Of a stretch of DNA of 64,000 nucleotides, positions 1 to 8,439 are shown piece by piece (position 1 is the stretch's first letter; each line of letters starts with the position of its first letter). Source of the DNA: Fictibacillus barbaricus (GTDB taxonomy: Bacteria > Bacillota > Bacilli > Bacillales > Fictibacillaceae). Under the pieces are notes generated by a model. That model was not told the DNA's origin. It saw only the letters and a list, made by a program, of their open reading frames with translations, and did not search any database. The stretch covers positions 248,001 through 312,000 of the forward strand of contig NZ_BMCE01000002.1 in assembly GCF_014635025.1 (NCBI RefSeq), given 5' to 3'. Both the position numbers and the translations under genes were made by a program.

Positions 1-207
1 TGTAATGAGCTTTCCAGGTCCAATCCAGGGAAAACCTGTATCATTGCTGATCAAAAAAATGTCTTGTAAATCTTTTTCCAGTATGAGATTGACTAGAGTA
101 GGAGGAGCACCCACACCTCCGAATCCACCAATCATAAGCGACATGCCGTTAAAGAAATACTTTGAGGCATCTTTTAAGGTGATTTGTTTATTTACTTTTT
201 GTACCAT
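1..207 (-). CDS. yodR: 3-oxoacid CoA-transferase alpha subunit (YodR/ScoA type), partial
   Basis: Only the first 69 codons are in the window; the gene runs off the left edge. The start begins MVQKVNKQITLKDASKYFFN, followed by a glycine-rich segment (GGFGGVGAP) and a SNDTGFP motif, typical of the alpha subunit of acetoacetate/butyrate-type CoA-transferases. The family moves CoA between acyl donors and 3-oxoacids or short-chain acids. It follows the yodT-type aminotransferase by 14 nt and is the last visible gene of the lysine-degradation operon, as in the B. subtilis kamA-yod cluster. Inferred role: CoA activation of a beta-lysine breakdown product. The beta subunit should lie just outside the window. 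Confidence 0.85.
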   Translation of the reverse strand, partial: MVQKVNKQITLKDASKYFFNGMSLMIGGFGGVGAPPTLVNLILEKDLQDIFLISNDTGFPWIGPGKLIT

Positions 208-221
208 TTAAAACACCTCTT

Positions 222-1589
222 TCAACTTGTAGCTTCTGTTATATACAATCCTTCAGTAATTAATTGAGTGGTTAGTTCACTTATCGATTGATCGAGGATA
301 TCAACCATGTCCGAAATCTGTTCTTTCGTTACAGTTAACGGAGGAGAAACTAAAATCGAATCTCCTGAAAATCCAGTTACCCCTCCAACAGCAGGATAGA
401 CGAGTAAACCTTTAGTAAAGCAAATGGAAAGGAGCCGGTCTACCACTTTGCTGCTTAATTCAAAAGGTTCTCTTGTTATAGGGTCCTTTACAAATTCAAT
501 ACCGCATAAAAGCCCCTTTCCTCTTACGTCTCCAATCAACGGGTACTTCCACTGGAGCCGTTGAAGATGATTTACTAGATATTCACCCATAGCTGCTGCG
601 TTTTCCTGCAGTTTATACTTCTCCATAAATTCAATAACTGCCAGACAAACAGCTGCTGATTGTGGATTTGCGCTGAACGTATGACCACTCATTACTACTT
701 TTGTGCCTGCTTCAATTACATCCATGATCCGGTCTGAGACAATTGTCGCTGCCATAGGTGTATATCCAGCACTCATTCCCTTTCCTAGAGCTATGATGTC
801 TGGGATTACATTCCAGTGTTCCATCGCAAACATCTTTCCTGTACGGCCCATCCCCGTCATCACTTCATCAGCAATCAACAAAATATTATATTTATCACAG
901 ACAGCTCTAATTTTTTTAAAGTATTCATCAGGCGGCACGATCGCTCCGCCAGAAGCTCCTATTACCGGTTCAGCGATAAATGCTGCAATTTGGTCAGGAC
1001 CTAGTGTTTGAATGATGTTTTCCAAATCGTCTGCACATTTTACTCCGCATCCTGGATACGTCTCATTTAAAGGACATTGATAGCAATACGGTGCAGGTGC
1101 TGCTGGAAAATCTTCAAGAAGCGATGTGAAGCGCTGTCTTCTAAGCGGATGGCCAGACATGGATAGCGCACCTAGCGTAATACCGTGGTAGCTGGTCCAT
1201 CTTGAAATTACTTTTGTTTTTGTTACAATGCCTTGTTCCTGAAAATATTGAATAGCAACCTTTAATGCTGTTTCGGTTGCTTCAGATCCACTATTCACAA
1301 AAAAAACGGAGTTCAGATCTCCAGGTGCATAGTTTGCTAGTTTTTCAGCAAGCTGTTCAGCGGCATCACTCGTAAACTGAGATCTGTAAACAAATGAAAC
1401 ATGCTTTGCCTGGTTCCACATTGCTTCAGCGATCTCATGAACGCCATGTCCAATATTAGCTGTAATGGCTCCTGAAGATCCATCAATGTACTGGTTTCCT
1501 TCTTTATCATATAAGTAGATTCCTTTACCATGACTGATAACAGGATAATTGTTTCCTAGAACCGGTTTGATGAGATGTGATCTTCCCAT
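222..1589 (-). CDS. yodT: Class III PLP aminotransferase, YodT family
   Basis: This 455-residue protein is a fold-type I omega-aminotransferase of class III. Seen directly: the VNSGSEATETALK cofactor-phosphate region near residues 99-111, ADEVMTG near 240-246 (Asp241 contacts the PLP pyridine nitrogen) and the expected Schiff-base lysine Lys270 in ALGKGMSAGY. It sits between yokU and the CoA-transferase in a minus-strand operon headed by lysine 2,3-aminomutase, so the likely substrate is a beta-lysine-derived amino acid; that is inference from context. The gene starts with ATG after an AGGAG-type ribosome site. A hairpin with a T-run lies between yokU and this gene, so its expression may be lower than that of kamA. 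Confidence 0.88.
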   Translation of the reverse strand: MGRSHLIKPVLGNNYPVISHGKGIYLYDKEGNQYIDGSSGAITANIGHGVHEIAEAMWNQAKHVSFVYRSQFTSDAAEQLAEKLANYAPGDLNSVFFVNSGSEATETALKVAIQYFQEQGIVTKTKVISRWTSYHGITLGALSMSGHPLRRQRFTSLLEDFPAAPAPYCYQCPLNETYPGCGVKCADDLENIIQTLGPDQIAAFIAEPVIGASGGAIVPPDEYFKKIRAVCDKYNILLIADEVMTGMGRTGKMFAMEHWNVIPDIIALGKGMSAGYTPMAATIVSDRIMDVIEAGTKVVMSGHTFSANPQSAAVCLAVIEFMEKYKLQENAAAMGEYLVNHLQRLQWKYPLIGDVRGKGLLCGIEFVKDPITREPFELSSKVVDRLLSICFTKGLLVYPAVGGVTGFSGDSILVSPPLTVTKEQISDMVDILDQSISELTTQLITEGLYITEATS

Positions 1590-1614
1590 GAAAAAGGCTC
1601 CTTTCTCCTGAGGT

Positions 1615-1648
1615 TAAAAAGGAAACGCCCAAAAATCCGGGCATTTCC
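1615..1648 (-). terminator. Intra-operon hairpin/terminator after yokU
   Basis: Inverted repeat GGAAACGCCC / GGGCATTTCC with an 8-nt loop. Read on the minus strand it is followed by TTTTT. It lies between the yokU stop and yodT start, so it is probably a partial terminator that tunes downstream expression. Confidence 0.65.
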
Positions 1649-1662
1649 TCCTCTATATGATG

Positions 1663-1935
1663 TTAAATCTTAAAATAATTCTTCTTTAGAAATCTAGGGA
1701 TACTCATTAAATCTGAGTAAGAAATGGATGATTCTATTTTCTTCGTATCAATAAGCATAAGCTGATCTTCAATTTCATCTATAATATGGTCTTCTTGATA
1801 TTCCATTCCGCAAGAAGAGCATGAAACAGAAGGGATTACAGTAATCTCAACGGATCTTGACCCGTCTGGCAACTCCCAATAACCAGTCAGTCCTTTCTGT
1901 TCTGCTTTCTCACTCTCACACCATAAACACTTCAT
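1663..1935 (-). CDS. yokU: YokU family protein (small CxxC protein)
   Basis: A 90-residue protein starting MKCLWCESEKAEQKG. It has two CxxC pairs (CLWC near residue 3 and CSSC in the middle), suggesting a zinc knuckle, then an acidic C-terminal half. B. subtilis carries yokU next to kamA, and here it lies 13 nt downstream of kamA, consistent with co-transcription. The start is set by a strong AAAGGAGG site; the same frame stays open upstream inside kamA but that extension has no ribosome site. The biochemical function is unknown, and a role with the aminomutase is only inferred from linkage. Confidence 0.85.
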   Translation of the reverse strand: MKCLWCESEKAEQKGLTGYWELPDGSRSVEITVIPSVSCSSCGMEYQEDHIIDEIEDQLMLIDTKKIESSISYSDLMSIPRFLKKNYFKI

Positions 1936-1948
1936 GTAATCCTCCTTT

Positions 1949-3376
1949 CTATGCATTCTTTTGTTCTTCAGCCGGTACAGAAACTCCTTCGTCCTTTTGC
2001 TGCTCAAACTTATATTTTTTCTCTTTTAGTTCGTCACGTTTATCACGTTTATCTTTTAATGAACTATGTTCCGGATTTAATCCATAATCTTCTCTTCTTT
2101 CAAGTCGTTTTAAGCCTTGTGGAACTAAGTTGAATGCTTCATCACGCATGAGCGCAGAAACACCAATGGCTGGTTTAATATGATCGGTTCCCATGATTTC
2201 ATTAAAATACGCATCTGCTCTGCCGGCTTGATAGTTTTGAGGTTCTGGGTATGACGTAATAACTCCTTCAAAGTTTCTTAAAACTACCTTTTCAGGAGAT
2301 TGAGAGATTAAATAATTAGGCTGAACAGCAATCTTTCCTCCGCCGCCAGGAGCATCAACAACAAAAGTTGGAACCGCATAACCAGAAGTATGTCCTCTGA
2401 GCCCTTCAATGATCTCCAGTCCTTTTGAAACAGGTGCGCGGAAGTGGCCGATCCCCTCAGATAGATCACACTGGTAAATATAATATGGACGCACTCTTAT
2501 CTTTACGAGATCGTGCATCAGTTTTTTCATAATCGGAACACTGTCATTGATCCCTGCTAAAATAACAGATTGGTTTCCTACAGGCACCCCGGCATTTGCA
2601 AGCATCTCACAAGCACGTTTAGATTCTTCTGTTATTTCTAAAGAAGTATTAAAGTGTGTATTAAGCCAAACTGGATGATATTTTTTTAGAATATTGCACA
2701 GGTTCTCTGTGATTCGCTGTGGGAAAACGACAGGTGCGCGTGTTCCGATTCTTATAATTTCCAGATGTGGAATATCTCTTAAGTTCTTTAGAATATATTC
2801 TAAAATGTTGTCATTAATTAATAATCCGTCACCGCCAGAAATTAAACAGTCTCTCACTTGAGGATTGTTTCTTATATAATTAATAGCAGCATCAAGCTGT
2901 TTTTTTGGGACTCCCATACCGATCTGCCCGGAAAATCTTCTTCTCGTACAATATCTGCAATACATGGAACATTGGTTTGTAACGAGAAACAGTACTCGAT
3001 CCGGATAGCGATGAGTCAGACCTGGTACCGGTGAATCTTCGTCTTCATGCAATGGATCTTCAAGATCGTATTTGGTTTTCAATATTTCTTTTCCGATTGG
3101 AACTGACTGCATACGTATTGGACACCTTGGGTCATCTTGATCCATCAGCCAAGCATAATAAGGAGTAATATTTAATGGGATTGTCATTGTGGATATTCTT
3201 ACGCCCTCTTCTTCTTCTGGTGTCAGATTGATGATCTTCTTTAAATCCTTCAGATTTCTAATCGTGTTCGTAAGCTGCCATAACCAATCATTCCATTGTT
3301 CTTCCGTCACATCTTTCCATAACTCAAATTCTTTCCAGTGTTTCTTAGGTTTAAATAATCCATTCACTACAGGCAT
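1949..3376 (-). CDS. kamA: Lysine 2,3-aminomutase
   Basis: A 475-residue radical SAM/PLP enzyme that converts L-lysine to L-beta-lysine. The [4Fe-4S] motif CxxxCxxC is visible as Cys136, Cys140 and Cys143 (CSMYCRYCTRRRF), and the glycine-rich GGGGKIAV segment carries the conserved PLP lysine of the family. Length matches B. subtilis KamA. The start is ATG behind AAAGGAGG. Directly upstream is a textbook sigma-54 promoter (3413-3430), and the gene before it encodes a sigma-54 activator, so transcription is expected to depend on SigL and that activator. It is followed by yokU, a class III aminotransferase and a CoA-transferase. Confidence 0.97.
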   Translation of the reverse strand: MPVVNGLFKPKKHWKEFELWKDVTEEQWNDWLWQLTNTIRNLKDLKKIINLTPEEEEGVRISTMTIPLNITPYYAWLMDQDDPRCPIRMQSVPIGKEILKTKYDLEDPLHEDEDSPVPGLTHRYPDRVLFLVTNQCSMYCRYCTRRRFSGQIGMGVPKKQLDAAINYIRNNPQVRDCLISGGDGLLINDNILEYILKNLRDIPHLEIIRIGTRAPVVFPQRITENLCNILKKYHPVWLNTHFNTSLEITEESKRACEMLANAGVPVGNQSVILAGINDSVPIMKKLMHDLVKIRVRPYYIYQCDLSEGIGHFRAPVSKGLEIIEGLRGHTSGYAVPTFVVDAPGGGGKIAVQPNYLISQSPEKVVLRNFEGVITSYPEPQNYQAGRADAYFNEIMGTDHIKPAIGVSALMRDEAFNLVPQGLKRLERREDYGLNPEHSSLKDKRDKRDELKEKKYKFEQQKDEGVSVPAEEQKNA

Positions 3377-3412
3377 ATTAAAAGACCTCCTTTATTTCTA
3401 CACCTACTATTC

Positions 3413-3430
3413 ATGCAAGAAGCATGCCAA
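3413..3430 (-). promoter_or_regulatory. Sigma-54 (-24/-12) promoter of kamA operon
   Basis: Minus-strand sequence TTGGCATGCTTCTTGCAT matches the sigma-54 consensus TGGCAYG-N4-TTGC, with correct GG/GC spacing. It ends about 37 bp before the kamA start codon. A sigma-54 activator gene sits immediately upstream, which supports the call. Confidence 0.88.
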
Positions 3431-3518
3431 GTGACTGAAAGTTCCGAAAAATAGTGATAACCGTATATTTTATGCAGTTTCGGATCATTGTGGGCCTGAA
3501 TACCATGTAACGGAAAAT

Positions 3519-3545
3519 AAAAAAACCGCCGAAAATTCGGCAGTT
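3519..3545 (-). terminator. Rho-independent terminator of the sigma-54 activator gene
   Basis: GCCGAA/TTCGGC stem at 3528-3541, followed on the minus strand by a run of T. It lies right after the activator stop codon, so kamA has its own promoter. Confidence 0.75.
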
Positions 3546-4945
3546 CATTTTTGTTTTATTTTGTATTGAAGTGTTTGTCTTGGCACTCCTAATATTTTTG
3601 CTGCTTGCAGAATGTTTCCTGAGGTTTGTTTTAATGCCATCTGAATAATATGCTGTTCGTATTCTCCTAATGCTTCCCTTAAAGGAGGAACAGTTGAAAA
3701 CTCTGAGATCTTATTTTGAACCGTACTCTCGTTTGCTGTTGTTACATGCTGGGGTAATAAATCCACTCCGATGGAGAAGTGGTCTTCAGCAAAGTTCATA
3801 CAATGTTCGATTGCATGCTTAAGCTCGCGAATGTTCCCGGGCCAAAGATATCTTATAAGCAATTGTTCTGCCTCTGGAGTTAATCCTCCAACCTGTTTTT
3901 GAAAGGCAACATTAAAATGTTTAATGAAATGCTGAATCAAGTAAGTTATATCGGTTTTCCTATCTCTTAATGGCGGTAATTCAAAATAAACAACATTTAA
4001 TCTGTAAAATAAATCGTGTCTTAATCGTCCAGATTTTAAACATTCCTCTGGTTTTTCATTGAGTGCAGAAATAATTCTAACATCTACTTTACGGGTATCA
4101 TTACTTCCTATGCGCTGAACGACTCCTTCTTGAATAACACGCAGGAGTTTTGACTGAAGCTCAATCGGCATGGAATTGAGCTCGTCTAAAAATAAAGTGC
4201 CTCCGTCTGCCAGTTCAAAAACACCAGCCCGATCTATTGCTCCCGTAAAACTGCCTTTAGTGGTACCAAATAATATTCCCTCTAGCAAAGGACCTGGTAT
4301 TGCTGCACAGTTTTGTACCACAAAAGGATTTTCCCCTCTGTTTGATGCGTTGTGAATCGCTTGTACAAACATTTCTTTTCCTGTACCCGTTTCTCCAAAT
4401 ATCATTATGGGCGAATGGGTTTTTGAGGCTTTCTCGCATTGTGTTTTTATCCGATTTAGTTCTGGATCGTTCGTTATTATATCGGAAAAACAGTATGTAG
4501 CAAAAGTGTGGTTCTTTGTTTTTCTTTTATTACTTTTCATTTTTGACTGCAGATCAAGCAGCTGATCCGATAGCTGCTTAATCTTTGACATGTCTTTAGC
4601 AACCTCAACTGCCCCGATCAATTCGCCGTCAAGCCATAGCGGCAAAGTTGAGTTCACAGTATCAATATGTTTTCCTTTTCTGTTCGTGTATGATTGGTGC
4701 TGATTATAGATGGGCTGTCCTGTTTGAATAACTTTTAACAGTGTGCTTGTTTCCTTTGTAAGTGAGGGAAAGACGTCCAAAACATGAAAATTATGAACTT
4801 CGTCAGGTGTTAAACCATCTAATGTCGCTGCAACAGCATTATAAAAGATGGTTATACCGTCTGCATCCACTACATGAATCCCTTCATCTATTGTCTTTAA
4901 GATCGCATTTAAAGTTTCAGCCGTTTCCAAAGAGTTAGATATCAA
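3545..4945 (-). CDS. Sigma-54 dependent transcriptional activator (PAS-AAA-Fis HTH)
   Basis: A 466-residue enhancer-binding protein. Residues about 10-125 form a PAS-like sensor. The AAA+ domain has Walker A GETGTGKE (184-191), sigma-54 contact loop GSFTGA (231-236; the usual form is GAFTGA) and Walker B FLDEL (252-256). A Fis-type helix-turn-helix closes the C-terminus (ILQAAKILGVPRQTLQYKIK). It is placed between ablB and kamA, and a sigma-54 promoter precedes kamA, so it most likely activates lysine catabolism; the ligand sensed by the PAS domain is not known. The family works by ATP-driven remodelling of RNA polymerase-SigL bound at the promoter. Confidence 0.93.
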   Translation of the reverse strand: MISNSLETAETLNAILKTIDEGIHVVDADGITIFYNAVAATLDGLTPDEVHNFHVLDVFPSLTKETSTLLKVIQTGQPIYNQHQSYTNRKGKHIDTVNSTLPLWLDGELIGAVEVAKDMSKIKQLSDQLLDLQSKMKSNKRKTKNHTFATYCFSDIITNDPELNRIKTQCEKASKTHSPIMIFGETGTGKEMFVQAIHNASNRGENPFVVQNCAAIPGPLLEGILFGTTKGSFTGAIDRAGVFELADGGTLFLDELNSMPIELQSKLLRVIQEGVVQRIGSNDTRKVDVRIISALNEKPEECLKSGRLRHDLFYRLNVVYFELPPLRDRKTDITYLIQHFIKHFNVAFQKQVGGLTPEAEQLLIRYLWPGNIRELKHAIEHCMNFAEDHFSIGVDLLPQHVTTANESTVQNKISEFSTVPPLREALGEYEQHIIQMALKQTSGNILQAAKILGVPRQTLQYKIKQK

Positions 4946-4984
4946 AATCCATCACCACCGTTAGTGCTTAAATTTCGTCATGTA

Positions 4985-5002
4985 GTGCCGAAAAATTGGC
5001 AC
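4985..5002. promoter_or_regulatory. Inverted repeat between ablB and the activator gene
   Basis: GTGCC-gaaaaatt-GGCAC is an 18-bp inverted repeat at the end of ablB, upstream of the activator. It shares the 9-mer CCGAAAAAT with 3444-3452, just upstream of the kamA sigma-54 promoter. The pair could be upstream activating sites for the activator; alternatively this copy is a weak terminator. Inference only. Confidence 0.35.
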
Positions 5003-5857
5003 CTAGCTAGATAAGTCTTTTACCCAAATGTTCATATCCTCGTATTTATCGAAAATTTTGCAGTTGTTTGCTAGTCTTCCTTTATACATATATCCCTTTT
5101 GATGAAAGACTGCATTCATTCCAAAAGATAATGCTCTGGCAATTGAATAAGCACAATAGATATTCCGATCAAAGAGTTCATTCTCGAGCTGATCCACGAG
5201 GTGTTTCATCAAACCAGCTTTTCGATGCTCTGGAAGTGTCGCACAATCGGTTATTTCCGCATTATGGTAAGTAGAATTCACATCAGCTGATGCAGCACTA
5301 ATGATTTTTTGCTCATGTTCAATCACACAGAACAATGTTCCGGATTTTATCATTTTTAGCACATAATCGGGGTCATCCATGGGTGTAGGATAAACTTCAA
5401 AGACTTTCCCATAGAGGTCTGAAAGTGATTTCACATCTCCTTCATCAGCCATTCTCAATGTATATTTTTCTGGTAAAGGACTTTGAGCAGTTCCTTGGGG
5501 TAATTTCACTACACCCTTTAATATATTATCTTCATCCAGCCAGTACGAGCTATTTCTTCTTTCAACGTTTAGATATTTACACATGGCAAACGCAGAAGCT
5601 CCGTTAAAATAACTTGAAAATTCTCCTTCATATAGATATCCTTGCTGAATCCAAAAGGAAAGATCTTCATGGCGGGTTTTTACAATAATCTTTTGGAACT
5701 TGTTTTTAACTGCTTCTTCTTCCATCCAGTTTACGAGCTGGACTGGATTTCCCCGATAATCATCGATACGAAGCCGCTCGTTATAATAATCAAAACAAAT
5801 TTCTGCAATAAATTGTGGTTGTTGTACACTTTGGTTTTTATAATAAGTAGTCTGCAT
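5003..5857 (-). CDS. ablB: Beta-lysine N6-acetyltransferase (AblB/YodP type)
   Basis: A 284-residue GNAT protein. The C-terminal half (about 130-275) carries the acetyl-CoA binding pattern (TDCATLPEHRKAGLMKHLVDQLE). The N-terminal half is the family-specific domain. AblB enzymes acetylate beta-lysine, either for the osmolyte N-epsilon-acetyl-beta-lysine or, as in Bacillus yodP, in a catabolic operon. Here the presence of aminotransferase and CoA-transferase genes favours catabolism. It is the first gene of the minus-strand cluster ablB - activator - kamA - yokU - yodT - yodR. Confidence 0.9.
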   Translation of the reverse strand: MQTTYYKNQSVQQPQFIAEICFDYYNERLRIDDYRGNPVQLVNWMEEEAVKNKFQKIIVKTRHEDLSFWIQQGYLYEGEFSSYFNGASAFAMCKYLNVERRNSSYWLDEDNILKGVVKLPQGTAQSPLPEKYTLRMADEGDVKSLSDLYGKVFEVYPTPMDDPDYVLKMIKSGTLFCVIEHEQKIISAASADVNSTYHNAEITDCATLPEHRKAGLMKHLVDQLENELFDRNIYCAYSIARALSFGMNAVFHQKGYMYKGRLANNCKIFDKYEDMNIWVKDLSS

Positions 5858-5914
5858 GTTCTTCGCCTCCTGTCTATTCTATATGTTCCATAGATCAAGA
5901 TTAAAATCCTGCAT

Positions 5915-5945
5915 AAAAAAACCACCTCACTTAGGTGGTTTTTCT
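5915..5945 (-). terminator. Terminator downstream of the TRIC channel gene
   Basis: ACCACCT-cactt-AGGTGGT stem flanked by A and T runs (works in both directions). It separates the TRIC gene from ablB. Confidence 0.85.
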
Positions 5946-5947
5946 GA

Positions 5948-6544
5948 TTACAGTGCTCTATGCGGCAGCTTCCATCTTAATTTAAGCGAAAGCATTCTAA
6001 AAACAACGAGAAGTACAAAAAGAATCATATATTCTATCGTACTGTTTACGATATTTAACCCTATGATCAGTCCCCCTAACAACGCCCACACCGCATAAAT
6101 CTCCTCTCGAAGCACAACAGGCTTACGACCCGCTAAGACGTCACGGATAATTCCACCACCGATCCCGGTCAGGATGGCAGCGACAATAACCGCACTTATC
6201 GGATGATCCATGCTGTTTGCAGCGATTGCACCTTGTATAGCGAACGCTGAAAGTCCAATTGCATCAAAGAAATGAAGACTTCTCTTTGAAAAATGTATGA
6301 AACTTTCAGGCATAAAGAAAACAATACCCATTGCAGCAAGTGCTGATTTAAGCAGCAGACCTTGTTCCCAAATGTTGTCTACTGGGAGTCCAATTAAAAC
6401 ATTACGCAGGATCCCTCCGCCAAATGCAGTTACCAATCCTAAAATAAATACTCCCAAAATATCATAATCTTCTTCCATGGCAACAAGTGCACCAGAAATA
6501 GCAAAGGCTATCGTACCAATAATATTTAATAAATCCCAAGTCAA
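5948..6544 (-). CDS. TRIC-type cation channel family membrane protein (UPF0126/YvgT)
   Basis: A 198-residue protein with seven predicted hydrophobic segments and two repeats of the family signature: GLVTAFGGGILRNVLIG near residue 36-52 and ILTGIGGGIIRDVLAGR near 121-137. These repeated glycine-rich G-G-G-x-x-R-D/N motifs define prokaryotic TRIC homologues, which form trimeric potassium-permeable channels. It is monocistronic, ending at a strong terminator. Physiological role in Bacilli is not established. Confidence 0.88.
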   Translation of the reverse strand: MTWDLLNIIGTIAFAISGALVAMEEDYDILGVFILGLVTAFGGGILRNVLIGLPVDNIWEQGLLLKSALAAMGIVFFMPESFIHFSKRSLHFFDAIGLSAFAIQGAIAANSMDHPISAVIVAAILTGIGGGIIRDVLAGRKPVVLREEIYAVWALLGGLIIGLNIVNSTIEYMILFVLLVVFRMLSLKLRWKLPHRAL

Positions 6545-6616
6545 ACCCGATCTTCCTCTCCAAAATCAATATTCTCCGTATTGAATCTTATAAGGTTATG
6601 AGCCGACTGGCAAGGA

Positions 6617-7453
6617 TTATTTAGAAGAACTTTTTAACTTTAACTGATCCACTATACTAACCGGAACACTGCAACTGCCAAGATCACCATGAAAAACTTC
6701 ACCGTTGCGAAAACCATGAAAATCGCTTCCAGCAGTTTTGATCAGCTTATACTTTTCTGCTAAATTTTCATAATACATTACCTGTTCTTCTGTATGATCA
6801 GGATGACAGCACTCTAAACCTACTAATCCATTCTCACATAATAATGGAATGAGCTCATCAGCCTCATAAATTCCAGGATGGGCTAATACAGGTACACCCT
6901 TTGCCTTTTTTATGATTTCAACAGCCTCTACAGGTGAAATACGCTTTGGAATGGCATAGGCAGCTTTACCCTTTCCTAAATACTTGTCAAATGCTTCTGG
7001 AAGAGATTTAACGATTCCTTTTTCCATAAGAATCTCCGCGATATGCCCCCTTCCAACGTTTCCTTCTCCATGTCGTTTAGCTTCTAGCTCTGATTCTTCA
7101 ATATTAATTCCAAGTTCATTTAGTTTTTTTAGGATCATTGTATTTCTTTGATCTCGAACAGAGGTAAGGCTTGTTAAGGCAGAAAGAAATCTTTCATCTT
7201 TATAATCAATGAAGTAACCCAGAACATGAATATCTTGGCCTTTATACATTGTACTAATCTCAATGCCAGGGATGCATTGAAAATGTTTATATCGACTCGC
7301 CTCTGCCATTGCTTCTTCTATACCAAATATCGTGTCATGGTCTGTTATAGCAATAGCACCTAATCCTTTTTCGATTGCTCGCCTAATATTTTCAGAAGGT
7401 GTAAATGTTCCATCTGATGCGGTCGTATGGGTATGTAAATCACTTTGTTTCAT
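6617..7453 (-). CDS. PHP-domain phosphoesterase (RNase AM / nucleoside bisphosphate phosphatase-like)
   Basis: A 278-residue PHP-superfamily hydrolase. Metal-binding motifs are visible: DLHTHTTASDG at residues 5-15, AITDHDT near 35, PGIEIS near 61, an AHPG motif in the second half and SDFHG near 244. The architecture (PHP core plus inserted helical domain around 80-170) matches the YciV/TrpH group, which removes phosphate from 3',5'-nucleoside bisphosphates or trims 5' RNA ends. Exact substrate cannot be set from sequence. It stands alone between the TRIC channel and the sulfurtransferase. Confidence 0.88.
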   Translation of the reverse strand: MKQSDLHTHTTASDGTFTPSENIRRAIEKGLGAIAITDHDTIFGIEEAMAEASRYKHFQCIPGIEISTMYKGQDIHVLGYFIDYKDERFLSALTSLTSVRDQRNTMILKKLNELGINIEESELEAKRHGEGNVGRGHIAEILMEKGIVKSLPEAFDKYLGKGKAAYAIPKRISPVEAVEIIKKAKGVPVLAHPGIYEADELIPLLCENGLVGLECCHPDHTEEQVMYYENLAEKYKLIKTAGSDFHGFRNGEVFHGDLGSCSVPVSIVDQLKLKSSSK

Positions 7454-7507
7454 TTTTTTCTCCTAAAATTTTATATAATTAGTACGGTACGTGAAATTTT
7501 TGTTTTT

Positions 7508-8344
7508 TTATTTGTTGGTTGCTATTGGATTTTCACTATAACTGATCCAATCGCTCCAGCTTCCTGCATATAAAGCTATGTCCTTCATTCCCGCCTCATT
7601 CATTGCAAGTACGTTCACACAAGCAGTTACACCAGAACCGCAATAAACAATGGCTTTCTCATCCTCTCTTATTCGGGTTTGATACATCTCTTTAAGCTGT
7701 ATATCACTCTTCCACCATCCCGGTTGATTGAAATGTGACTCCCAAGGAACGTTAATCGCTGAAGGTATATGCCCTGCTTTATGATCGATCGGTTCGACCA
7801 ATCCTTTATACCTTTTTGGCTCTCTTGCATCGATGATCACTTTATCTCTAGTTTGTGTGACCATACTAACTTCATTCTTTGTTGCGACCATCTCTCTATT
7901 AACGTTAGATTTAAAGTGCGAATGAACCTCTACAGGCATTTTACTTGAGATGGTGTAGCCTTTTTCTTTATAGTTTGTGTAGCCGCCCTGCATAACATAA
8001 ACATGATCATGTCCAAGGTATCTCAACAGCCACCAAAGTCTTGAAGCCATTGTTCCTGACTGATCATCATAAGCGACGACAATTTTTTTGGAGTCCACTC
8101 CACAGCGGCTCAAAAATTGTGATAGTATGTTTACGTTAGGTAATGGATGACGTCCGCCATGAGTTAAGACAGGCCCTGAGAGATGTTGATCAAGATCTGC
8201 ATAGAATGCCCCTTCGATATGATCTTCTTTATATAGTTCATATCCGATTGATGGATCTGCTAAAGAAAATCTGCAATCGAAAATCACAACATCATCATGA
8301 TTAACTTTTTGGTTTACCCATTCAGGACTTACGAAATTGGACAT
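7508..8344 (-). CDS. Sulfurtransferase with two rhodanese domains (3-mercaptopyruvate/thiosulfate type)
   Basis: A 278-residue protein of two rhodanese domains. The N-terminal domain (about 5-130) is catalytically inert. The C-terminal one carries Cys235 in CGSGVTA, the loop typical of mercaptopyruvate sulfurtransferases. It starts with ATG after TAGGAGG. The substrate assignment between mercaptopyruvate and thiosulfate is uncertain. Given the selenium genes elsewhere in the window, a role in selenium delivery is conceivable but has no sequence support. Confidence 0.88.
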   Translation of the reverse strand: MSNFVSPEWVNQKVNHDDVVIFDCRFSLADPSIGYELYKEDHIEGAFYADLDQHLSGPVLTHGGRHPLPNVNILSQFLSRCGVDSKKIVVAYDDQSGTMASRLWWLLRYLGHDHVYVMQGGYTNYKEKGYTISSKMPVEVHSHFKSNVNREMVATKNEVSMVTQTRDKVIIDAREPKRYKGLVEPIDHKAGHIPSAINVPWESHFNQPGWWKSDIQLKEMYQTRIREDEKAIVYCGSGVTACVNVLAMNEAGMKDIALYAGSWSDWISYSENPIATNK

Positions 8345-8439
8345 AATAAAACCTCCTAATGTAGAAGTAATACGTTATTTTAACTGCTTCTAGGGAAAAC
8401 TGTAACTATTAGAAAAGAGAGAAAGAAGTGAGGTACAAA

